Of a stretch of DNA of 48,722 nt, positions 42,383-48,722 are shown one piece after another. Position 1 is the first letter of the stretch. Each line of letters begins with the position of its first letter. The notes under the pieces are model-generated. The model did no database searches. It had not been told where the DNA came from and saw only the letters and a list, made by a program, of their open reading frames with translations. Source of the stretch: Clostridiales bacterium UBA4362 (GTDB lineage Bacteria; Bacillota; Clostridia; TANB77; CAG-508); contig DGSM01000045.1 of NCBI GenBank assembly GCA_002393975.1, positions 1-48,722 of the forward strand. The letters run 5' to 3'. The position numbers were made by a program, and so were the translations under genes.

Positions 42383-42421
42383 AAAAGCCCAATCCATTGT
42401 AACACATGGATGGGCTTTTTT
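42383..42421 (-). terminator. Terminator after dnaJ
   Basis: A hairpin of two stem blocks with one bulged A: AAAAGCCC/GGGCTTTT and ATCCAT/ATGGAT around an 8-nt loop. On the minus strand TTTT follows; on the plus strand a longer T run is present. It ends the hrcA operon. Confidence 0.75.
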
Positions 42422-42429
42422 CTAGTATT

Positions 42430-43584
42430 TTAACTGAAAAATCCTCTCTTCTTAACTGGAGGTTGTTCGTTCATTGTTTGTGCAAGTTTCATAAATAATT
42501 CTCTTTGTTCCTTGGTTAGTCTTTTAGGAGTTTGAACTTTAACTGTAAAAATTAAATCTCCCATTGTTGTTGTAGAATTAATTTTCTTGAAACCTTGTCC
42601 TTTAATAACAAATTCTTGCTCACTTTGAGTTCCTGATGGAATCTCATAATCTGCTTTTTCTCCGGTAACTAGTGGAATTTTTAGGTTGGCACCTAAAGTT
42701 GCTTGTGTAATAGTAATTGGTATATTAACTCTAACATTTAGACTATCACGAGTAAATATACTGCTTTTCTTTACTTTTACATCAACATAGATATCTCCAT
42801 TTGGTCCACCATTTACTCCAGGCTCACCTTTCCCTCTAAGAATTAAAGTTTGACCATCATTTACACCTGCTGGTACTTCAACCTTAATAATAGGATTCTT
42901 TCTAACAGTTCCTTTTCCTTTACACTTATCACATGGATGAGGAATAACTTTTCCTGTACCACGACAATTTTCGCAAGGAACAGTAGATTGAAAAGTTGCA
43001 AATCCACCTAAGCTTTGGATTTTTTTAACTTTTCCAGCGCCATGACAAACAGAGCATGTTTCGACTTTGGTTCCCTTTTCAGCACCAGAACCACCACAAA
43101 CATCGCAAGTTTCATTTTTTACTATATTAAATTCTTTAACACAACCAGTAAATGATTCTTCAAATGAAATAGTTATACTTGCGCGTAAATCATTTCCTTT
43201 TCTAGGGCTATCACTTCTAGCAGTTGAACTTCTTGAAGCTCTGCCACCACCTCCGAAAAATGAGCTAAAGAAGTCATCTACTATATCATCAAATCCACCA
43301 GAATAGGTATATGTTCCTCCATTAAAGCCACCAAATCCTGAACCGCCGCCAAAACCAGCAGGGCCTTCTGCAGATCCAAATTGATCATAGTTCTTTCTTT
43401 TTTGGGTATCGCCTAAAACATTATAAGCTTCACCAACTTCTTTAAATTTTTCTTCGGCTTCTTTTCTATTATCAGGGTTAGCATCAGGATGCCATTTTTT
43501 TGCGAGTTTCCTGTATGCTTTCTTTATTTCGTCTTCGCTGGCATCCTTACTAACGCCAAGAATTTCATAATAATCCTTTGCCAT
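42430..43584 (-). CDS. dnaJ: Chaperone DnaJ (Hsp40)
   Basis: 384 residues, ATG at 43584, 15 nt after dnaK. The J domain has the HPD motif (KWHPDANP), followed by a Gly/Phe-rich region, the zinc-binding domain with four CXXCXGXG repeats (CDVCGGSG, CSVCHGAG, CENCRGTG, CDKCKGKG), and C-terminal substrate-binding domains (IKVEVPAGVNDGQTL). It stimulates DnaK ATPase and delivers unfolded proteins. It is the last gene of the operon. Confidence 0.97.
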   Translation of the reverse strand: MAKDYYEILGVSKDASEDEIKKAYRKLAKKWHPDANPDNRKEAEEKFKEVGEAYNVLGDTQKRKNYDQFGSAEGPAGFGGGSGFGGFNGGTYTYSGGFDDIVDDFFSSFFGGGGRASRSSTARSDSPRKGNDLRASITISFEESFTGCVKEFNIVKNETCDVCGGSGAEKGTKVETCSVCHGAGKVKKIQSLGGFATFQSTVPCENCRGTGKVIPHPCDKCKGKGTVRKNPIIKVEVPAGVNDGQTLILRGKGEPGVNGGPNGDIYVDVKVKKSSIFTRDSLNVRVNIPITITQATLGANLKIPLVTGEKADYEIPSGTQSEQEFVIKGQGFKKINSTTTMGDLIFTVKVQTPKRLTKEQRELFMKLAQTMNEQPPVKKRGFFS

Positions 43585-43599
43585 TTATTTGTCCTTTAA

Positions 43600-45459
43600 T
43601 TATTTGTCTTCTTCTTCTGATTTAGCCTCTGTTGCTTCTGTTGAATCATCTGTATTAGCTTCTGCCTCTTCTTCAGCAGTTGATTCTTCAGCACTTGATG
43701 AATTATTTGCTTCAGCTGAAGCAGCTGATTGGCTATATAATTTTTCACTAATTGAGTAGAATACATTCTTTAAGCTATCAGCAGCTTTATTGATTTCATC
43801 AGGATCTTTTCCTTCTAATGCTTTATTTACTTTATCAATTTCAGCTTCTGCTTTAGATTTTTCTTCTTTACTAATCTTGTCACCTAATTCATCAATTGTT
43901 TTTTGGCAATTGTAAACTAAACTCTCTGCATTATTTCTAGCTTCGATTTCTTCTTTCTTCTTTTTGTCTTCTTGAGCATGTGCTTGTGCATCTTTAACAG
44001 CTTTATCAATTTCAGCATCTGTTAAGTTTGTAGAAGCTGTAATAGATACTTGTTGTTTATTTCCTGTAGCCATATCTTTTGCAGATACGTGTACGATACC
44101 ATTAGCATCAATATCAAATGTAACTTCGATTTGTGGAATTCCACGTGGAGCTGGAGCAATTCCTGTTAATTGGAATCTTCCTAATGTTTTATTATCAGCT
44201 GCCATTTCTCTTTCACCTTGAAGAACATGTACTTCAACAGAAGTTTGTCCATCAGCTGCTGTAGAGAATACTTGTGATTTCTTTGTAGGAATTGTTGTAT
44301 TTCTATCAATTAATTTTGTGAATACTCCACCATATGTTTCAATACCTAATGATAATGGGGTTACGTCTAATAGAACTAAGTCTTTAACATCTCCAGAAAG
44401 TACACCACCTTGGATAGCTGCACCAATAGCAACGCATTCATCTGGGTTGATTCCTTTATCTGGATCTTTTCCAGTAACTCTCTTAACCATTTCTTGTACG
44501 CATGGAACTCTTGTAGATCCACCAACTAATAATACTTTAGAAATGTCAGAAGCTTGTAATCCTGCATCTTTAAGAGCATTTTCAACTGGTATTCTTGTTT
44601 GTTCTACTAAATCATGAATTAATTCTTCAAATTTAGCTCTTGTTAAAGTTACATCTAAGTGTTTTGGTCCTGTGCTATCAGCTGTAATGAATGGTAAGTT
44701 AATTTGTGTTTGAGCAACACCACTTAATTCAATCTTAGCTTTTTCAGCTGCTTCTTTAAGTCTTTGCATTGCCATATTATCTTTAGATAGGTCAATTCCA
44801 GAATCTTTCTTGAATTCACTTACTAAATAATCCATGATTTTGTTATCAAAGTCATCACCACCTAAGTGTGTATTACCATTTGTAGCTAAAACTTCGAATA
44901 CGCCATCACCAATATCAAGGATAGAAACATCAAATGTACCACCACCAAGGTCATAAACCATGATTTTTTCATCTGATTCTTCTTTGTCCATACCAAAAGC
45001 TAAAGCTGCTGCTGTTGGCTCATTGATAATTCTTAATACGTCAAGTCCAGCAATTTTACCAGCATCTTTTGTTGCTTGTCTTTGTGAATCATTGAAGTAA
45101 GCAGGAACTGTAATAACAGCTTGTTTAACTTCTTGTCCTAAATAACTTTCTGCATCTGCTTTTAATTTTTGTAATATAAAAGCACTGATTTCTTGTGGTG
45201 AGAAAGTATCTGCATCTATTTTTATTTTATCTGCAGTTCCCATTCTTCTCTTTATTGAAAGAATTGTATGATCTGGGTTTGTAACTGCTTGTCTTTTAGC
45301 GATTTGTCCAACTAATCTCTCTCCTTCTTTAGAAAAAGCAACAACAGATGGTGTTGTTCTGTTTCCTTCTGAGTTAGGGATTACAACTGGTTCGCCACCT
45401 TCCATAACTGCAACACAACTATTAGTTGTTCCTAAGTCAATTCCTATAATCTTTGACAT
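43600..45459 (-). CDS. dnaK: Chaperone DnaK (Hsp70)
   Basis: 619 residues, ATG at 45459 after TTTAGGAGGAAATAAATT. The nucleotide-binding domain begins with GIDLGTTNSCVAVMEGG and contains VYDLGGGTFDVSIL and LLVGGSTRVP. The linker DVTPLSLGIETYGG is followed by the substrate-binding domain and an acidic Ser/Glu-rich tail ending EEEDK. The length is standard. It folds and protects cytosolic proteins with DnaJ and GrpE. An 89-nt gap separates it from grpE, with no convincing promoter. Confidence 0.98.
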   Translation of the reverse strand: MSKIIGIDLGTTNSCVAVMEGGEPVVIPNSEGNRTTPSVVAFSKEGERLVGQIAKRQAVTNPDHTILSIKRRMGTADKIKIDADTFSPQEISAFILQKLKADAESYLGQEVKQAVITVPAYFNDSQRQATKDAGKIAGLDVLRIINEPTAAALAFGMDKEESDEKIMVYDLGGGTFDVSILDIGDGVFEVLATNGNTHLGGDDFDNKIMDYLVSEFKKDSGIDLSKDNMAMQRLKEAAEKAKIELSGVAQTQINLPFITADSTGPKHLDVTLTRAKFEELIHDLVEQTRIPVENALKDAGLQASDISKVLLVGGSTRVPCVQEMVKRVTGKDPDKGINPDECVAIGAAIQGGVLSGDVKDLVLLDVTPLSLGIETYGGVFTKLIDRNTTIPTKKSQVFSTAADGQTSVEVHVLQGEREMAADNKTLGRFQLTGIAPAPRGIPQIEVTFDIDANGIVHVSAKDMATGNKQQVSITASTNLTDAEIDKAVKDAQAHAQEDKKKKEEIEARNNAESLVYNCQKTIDELGDKISKEEKSKAEAEIDKVNKALEGKDPDEINKAADSLKNVFYSISEKLYSQSAASAEANNSSSAEESTAEEEAEANTDDSTEATEAKSEEEDK

Positions 45460-45548
45460 AATTTATTTCCTCCTAAATTTAATTCTTACTTAAATAATCT
45501 TTTGTTTTGTAATTTGTAAATATATAAAAAATAAAAATTGATAACTAA

Positions 45549-46088
45549 TTAATTTGCTACTATTACCATTGCATGTCTTAAAACTCTGTCGCCAATCATG
45601 TAGCCTTTTCTATATTCTTGTTGAACAATCTTTTCTCCAAGGTTTGGATCTTGTACCATACTAATTGCTTCATGTAAACTTGGATCAAATGGTTTTCCAA
45701 CAGATTCAATTTCTGTTACTCCATTTTTCTTAAGAGTTTCTTTTAATTGTTCTAATACAAGAATAATTCCATTTTTATACTCTTGATCTTCTGTCTTGCT
45801 CTCTACAGCTTTTTCCAAATTATCAATAACAGGTAATATTTGAAGTATAACATCTCCCATTACTGAACTGTATAAGCCTTCTCTTTCTTTGTTAGAGCGT
45901 TTTTTAAAGTTTTCGAATTCAGCCATAAGTCTTTTGATTCTATCATCTTTTTCATCATTGTCTGCTTTTAGCTTGTCCAATGCATCTTTTAAATCCATTA
46001 TCTTTTTTTCTGTCTCGTTTTCAGGTTCTTTCTCAATCTTCATATTTGGATTTTCTTCATTAACTTCATTAATATTTTCTTCTGACAC
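45549..46088 (-). CDS. grpE: Nucleotide exchange factor GrpE
   Basis: 179 residues from GTG at 46088 after AGAGGAATTAAA; the gene begins one base after the hrcA stop codon. A Glu/Asn-rich start and a long coiled coil (about 30-75) lead to ENFKKRSNKEREG and VLILPVIDNLE-like blocks, then the beta domain FDPSLHEAISMV and VQQEYRKGYMIGDRVLRHAMV. It releases ADP from DnaK. The product acts as a dimer in the cytosol. Confidence 0.95.
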   Translation of the reverse strand: MSEENINEVNEENPNMKIEKEPENETEKKIMDLKDALDKLKADNDEKDDRIKRLMAEFENFKKRSNKEREGLYSSVMGDVILQILPVIDNLEKAVESKTEDQEYKNGIILVLEQLKETLKKNGVTEIESVGKPFDPSLHEAISMVQDPNLGEKIVQQEYRKGYMIGDRVLRHAMVIVAN

Positions 46089-46089
46089 T

Positions 46090-47229
46090 TTAATTCCTCT
46101 TTTCTTTTTGTTTTTTCTTTATCTTTTCGATTTCAGTACTATCTGCTATTTTTAATTCCTCTCCAACAACATTTTTTGGTACTGAAAGTTTCTTTATGTC
46201 TGCACCTTTATTTAGTTCTTGATTAATATATTTTAGAACAGATATTACTTTTGAGTAATCCATTCTTGTAGGTCCTATTATACCAATAGTTCCCATATCA
46301 TTACCATTTACTTTATTTTTAAAAGTTACTATACTAATTCCATCTAAACCATTTGAAGAATCTCCAATATAAACATTAAAATCTTCTTCATTATTTAAGA
46401 TTTCAGAAATAACATCTTGTTTATCTAATAACCCATAAAACTCTTTTGCTAAGTCATTTTGTTGAAATTCTGGATTATCTAAAGCTCTGTCAGCACCTTT
46501 AAGATAAAGCTTAGATTCTTGCATGATAGCTTTGTTAATCTGATCAATGATTGTTTTAATTACATTAATCTTAAGCATCATCTCATTCTTAATATATTGG
46601 TCTATTGGTATATCTATTTTAGATAAAGCTTTTCCTTTAAGTTTATTGTTGAATATCATGCTTATAGAATTTACTTGTTCTTGTGTTATATCTTCATCAA
46701 ATTTTATTATTGTTTCTTTTATAACACCAGCTTCAGTAATAATTATAGCCATAAGCATACGTGAGCCTAATAATACAAACTTAAATTCTTGAATAATTTG
46801 CTTACTAGTGTCTGGTCCAATACTTACTGTTGTATAATGTGTAACTTCACTAATAGTACTTGTAGCAATTTGTGTTAAGTCTTCCATTTCAGAGATTGTA
46901 CTTTCTAATCTAGAATTTATATATGAAATCTCTTTGAAATTAAGATCTTTTTCTTTTAACAAATTGTCTACATAAAATTGATAACCTTTAGTTGAAGGAA
47001 TACGTCCACTAGAAGTATGTGTTTTCTCTAAAAAGCCTTCTTTTTCAAGTTCTGCCATCTCGTTTCTAACTGTGGCACTTGAGCAATCCAAATCATATTT
47101 ATTTATCAAAGTGTTTGAACTTACAGGCTCTATTGTGTCTATGTATTCTACTACAATAGCTTTTAGTATTTGTTTTTTACGCTCATCTAAATCTATCTTA
47201 ATTAATCCTTTGGTATTCTCTTTTTTCAA
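46090..47229 (-). CDS. hrcA: Heat-inducible transcription repressor HrcA
   Basis: 379 residues from TTG at 47229 after GAGGTGAAATA. The N-terminal winged helix contains ERKKQILKAIVVEYIDT, SSATVRNEMAELEKEGFL and THTSSGRIPSTKGYQFYVD, all HrcA hallmarks. The rest is the GAF-like dimer domain, with GTIGIIGPTRMDY near the end. It binds CIRCE and represses the hrcA-grpE-dnaK-dnaJ operon; two CIRCE-like sites lie directly upstream (47260-47335). The C-terminal tail is Lys-rich. Confidence 0.96.
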   Translation of the reverse strand: MKKENTKGLIKIDLDERKKQILKAIVVEYIDTIEPVSSNTLINKYDLDCSSATVRNEMAELEKEGFLEKTHTSSGRIPSTKGYQFYVDNLLKEKDLNFKEISYINSRLESTISEMEDLTQIATSTISEVTHYTTVSIGPDTSKQIIQEFKFVLLGSRMLMAIIITEAGVIKETIIKFDEDITQEQVNSISMIFNNKLKGKALSKIDIPIDQYIKNEMMLKINVIKTIIDQINKAIMQESKLYLKGADRALDNPEFQQNDLAKEFYGLLDKQDVISEILNNEEDFNVYIGDSSNGLDGISIVTFKNKVNGNDMGTIGIIGPTRMDYSKVISVLKYINQELNKGADIKKLSVPKNVVGEELKIADSTEIEKIKKKQKEKRN

Positions 47230-47259
47230 TATTTCACCTCACTTGAGTAATTAAGTAAT

Positions 47260-47286
47260 TTAGCACTCTTTTATCATGATTGCTAA
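47260..47286. promoter_or_regulatory. CIRCE element (HrcA operator), proximal
   Basis: Plus strand TTAGCACTC, 9-nt spacer, GATTGCTAA: an inverted repeat of the standard length that matches the consensus (TTAGCACTC-N9-GAGTGCTAA) in 16 of 18 arm positions. It overlaps the predicted transcription start of hrcA. Confidence 0.85.
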
Positions 47287-47293
47287 CAAGCAT

Positions 47294-47322
47294 ATCTTAT
47301 ATCTCATTTTAGCAATTGTCAA
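47294..47322 (-). promoter_or_regulatory. Sigma-A promoter of the hrcA operon
   Basis: Minus strand: perfect -35 TTGACA (47317-47322), 17-nt spacer, -10 TAAGAT (47294-47299); TATAAG two bases upstream is an alternative at 15 nt. The -35 box lies inside the distal CIRCE, so HrcA binding would block polymerase. Confidence 0.75.
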
Positions 47323-47335
47323 TAGAGTTTGCTAA
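47309..47335. promoter_or_regulatory. CIRCE-like element (HrcA operator), distal
   Basis: Plus strand TTAGCAATT, 9-nt spacer, GTTTGCTAA. Spacing and outer halves match CIRCE, but the inner bases are degenerate (14 of 18). It overlaps the -35 box of the hrcA promoter. Confidence 0.65.
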
Positions 47336-47395
47336 TTATTTTAAAAATATTTTTATACATCTTTAATCTCATGTAAATAATCATTTAAAGCATAC

Positions 47396-47424
47396 AAAAA
47401 GAGACTAACAAAAGTTAGTCTCTT
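47396..47424 (-). terminator. Rho-independent terminator of secG
   Basis: Minus strand: an 11-bp perfect stem (AAGAGACTAAC with GTTAGTCTCTT) with a 4-nt loop and a T run. It separates secG from the hrcA control region; the remaining bases between 47230 and 47452 hold only the operators and promoter. Confidence 0.88.
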
Positions 47425-47452
47425 AATATTTACTAAAAAATCGATTTAAAAA

Positions 47453-47707
47453 TTACCAAACTATATAAACTATTCCTGTAGCAATAGTTAGAACAGTATA
47501 AAGGATTGAAACTATTAATGTATTTCTAAAAGCTGCTCCTTTTTTAGTTCTTCCTTTATTCTTATCGAAAAATTTATTATATTGAGAATTCTCATATGTA
47601 TCTTCTGCTGAATTCTCGCTCTCTTTAGCTTGGAAAGTTACTATTAAGATTAATATAGCACTTACAGCTAAATATATACCAACTAATACTTTCTTAAAAA
47701 TATCCAT
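47453..47707 (-). CDS. secG: Preprotein translocase subunit SecG
   Basis: 84 residues, ATG at 47707 after AAAGGACAATAGAG. Two membrane spans (about 5-24 and 63-82) with a polar, Asn/Lys-rich loop between them (KGRTKKGAAFRNT). The size, start (MDIFKKVLVGIYLAVSA) and topology fit SecG, which helps SecYEG during protein export. The similarity is modest, as usual for SecG, so confidence is not maximal. It is a single-gene unit with promoter 47748-47776 and terminator 47396-47424. Confidence 0.8.
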   Translation of the reverse strand: MDIFKKVLVGIYLAVSAILILIVTFQAKESENSAEDTYENSQYNKFFDKNKGRTKKGAAFRNTLIVSILYTVLTIATGIVYIVW

Positions 47708-47747
47708 CTTCTTCTCTATTGTCCTTTCAAACTATTTAACGAAAGCA

Positions 47748-47776
47748 ATTCTAACACAATTTTTACTAAAAAGCAA
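47748..47776 (-). promoter_or_regulatory. Promoter of secG
   Basis: Minus strand: extended -10 TGTTAGAAT (hexamer 47748-47753), 17-nt spacer, weak -35 TTGCTT (47771-47776). It lies between the stop of the 60-residue gene (47784) and secG. Confidence 0.55.
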
Positions 47777-47783
47777 TAATTGT

Positions 47784-47966
47784 TTAAAGATTGATTTCTT
47801 CAAATCTCTTATATGAGTTATAGGTCTCATCATCAAGACCTCTTACTTGTAATTTATAAAGACTAATTAATTGTTGTCTTTGAACTGGTGTCATCTCTTC
47901 TTCAGTTATTAATCCTGCTTCAAATCTCTTTTGCAAATTTAATAATTCAATATTGGATTCATCCAT
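47784..47966 (-). CDS. Small cytosolic protein, unknown function
   Basis: 60 residues, ATG at 47966; the ribosome site is poor (GTGGGG about 8 nt upstream). It is predicted all-helical: LLNLQKRFEAGLITEEEMT then PVQRQQLISLYKLQVRG. There is no signal or membrane span. A strong promoter (48007-48035) points at it, which supports a real gene despite its size. It lies between the U32 gene and secG; I do not recognise it. Confidence 0.6.
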   Translation of the reverse strand: MDESNIELLNLQKRFEAGLITEEEMTPVQRQQLISLYKLQVRGLDDETYNSYKRFEEINL

Positions 47967-48006
47967 AATTTGCTAACCCCACTTTTCTTAAAAATAACAC
48001 ATATTT

Positions 48007-48035
48007 ATTATACAGCTATTTACTCTAAAAGTCAA
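48007..48035 (-). promoter_or_regulatory. Strong sigma-A promoter of the 60-residue gene
   Basis: Minus strand: -35 TTGACT (48030-48035), 17-nt spacer ending TG, perfect -10 TATAAT (48007-48012). It starts only a few bases after the stop of the U32 gene, and no terminator hairpin separates them. Confidence 0.75.
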
Positions 48036-48041
48036 ATTATG

Positions 48042-48722
48042 TTAAGTTCTTTTTCTTCTAATTACATATCCTTCTTTGCATTCTATTGGTAAATGCATTT
48101 TTACTGCTTGACCGATTTTTCCTGGATTAATAGTTTCTATTTCTTCTCCAGATTCTACATCATATAGTTTATCTATTGTAAATTCTACTGGTGCAAGTTT
48201 ATCTGGTAATAATATTTCCATTTTATCTCCAACTGTTAACTTGTTTCCTATCTTAACAATTGATAAATCATCTGAATATTCAAGTACTTGCCCACCAAAT
48301 TCATAATTTGGATTATATTGTTTTCCTTCATATTCTTGATAGTCTCTATTATTTTTATCATTAAAGAAAAATTCAGTTAATCCACGAGTTTTAGTCTTTT
48401 CAATTTCATTTAAATATTTCTTATAATCATATTTATCTGGATTTTCGAAAGCATCATCTATTGCTTGTCTATATACATTTACTATTGATGCAACATAGTA
48501 TTCTGATTTTAGTCTTCCTTCTATTTTTAGAGAAGTTACTCCCATATCAATTATCTCTGGAATTGAACGAATCAAGCATAAATCTTTAGAAGACATTACA
48601 TATGTACCATTTTCATCAGTTTCAACAGGCATTAAGTTACCTGGATTTGCTTGTTCTTCAAAATAAACATTATATTGCCATCTACAACTTTGAGCACAAT
48701 CTCCAAGATTTGCATTTCTACC
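48042..48722 (-). CDS. Peptidase U32 family protein (partial, C-terminal part)
   Basis: 226 residues are visible; the frame is open at 48722, so the start lies outside. The first visible block GRNANLGDCAQSCRWQY is the U32 signature, with two Cys residues of the expected metal/Fe-S site, followed by SSKDLCLIRSIPEIIDMG and SLKIEGRLKSEYYVASIVN. The C-terminal beta domain (VGDKMEILLPDKLAPVEF) is complete and ends in VIRRKRT. Related U32 proteins such as TrhP and RlhA take part in hydroxylating uridine or cytidine in RNA; a protease role was the older name. I cannot tell which member this is without the N-terminus. Confidence 0.9.
   Translation of the reverse strand, partial: GRNANLGDCAQSCRWQYNVYFEEQANPGNLMPVETDENGTYVMSSKDLCLIRSIPEIIDMGVTSLKIEGRLKSEYYVASIVNVYRQAIDDAFENPDKYDYKKYLNEIEKTKTRGLTEFFFNDKNNRDYQEYEGKQYNPNYEFGGQVLEYSDDLSIVKIGNKLTVGDKMEILLPDKLAPVEFTIDKLYDVESGEEIETINPGKIGQAVKMHLPIECKEGYVIRRKRT

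Noticed and set aside
45460..45548. Second promoter before dnaK
   Set aside because: Only weak TATATT-like boxes with no matching -35 at a normal distance.

Overview
The window looks like chromosomal DNA from a very low-GC Gram-positive bacterium (Bacillota, probably an uncultured Clostridia-type lineage; I cannot name a species). The support is AGGAGG-type ribosome sites, frequent TTG/GTG starts, sigma-A promoters with 17-nt spacers, PolC-type DNA polymerase III, an hrcA-grpE-dnaK-dnaJ operon with CIRCE operators, and SipW-type signal peptidases. Nearly everything lies on the minus strand; only two confident genes are on the plus strand. I see no tRNA, rRNA, CRISPR array, insertion sequence or phage module, and no gene-free stretch longer than 300 bases.

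Positions 1 to about 28,600 hold an unusual accessory cluster. Its exported part includes at least seven small secreted or membrane-anchored proteins. Several have a SipW-type export segment (YAWF, FAWF) and a TasA/camelysin-like beta-rich body. It also includes a 3174-residue secreted protein with about 30 Tyr/Phe-Gly-Gly-Gly repeats that probably forms a long beta-helix. Its processing part includes three signal peptidases with a Ser/His (ER/SipW-type) dyad and two relatives that have lost it. Its cytosolic or membrane part includes a membrane-anchored McrB-like AAA+ ATPase next to a DUF2357 protein without a visible nuclease domain, two large coiled-coil proteins, two further helical proteins of unknown function, and a threonyl-tRNA synthetase-like protein that lacks key catalytic residues. 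Transcription appears to run from about 28,583 to a terminator at 12,807 (synthetase-like protein, coiled coils, giant protein, signal peptidases). A second unit runs from about 11,674 to a terminator at 2,272 (signal peptidases, surface proteins, AAA+/DUF2357). The two plus-strand genes sit at the edges of these units. I infer a surface-fibre or matrix system with an intracellular energy-driven module; this is the best candidate for an undescribed system here.

Positions 28,700 to 48,722 are mostly core genes: a cytoplasmic GH13 glucan hydrolase, thrS, polC with a small membrane protein, then cdsA, uppS, frr and pyrH (one likely operon transcribed pyrH to polC). Next come two tandem short wall-anchor-like proteins, the GTPase ychF, and the heat-shock operon hrcA-grpE-dnaK-dnaJ under two CIRCE elements. 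The window ends with secG, a 60-residue protein, and the C-terminal part of a U32-family protein.
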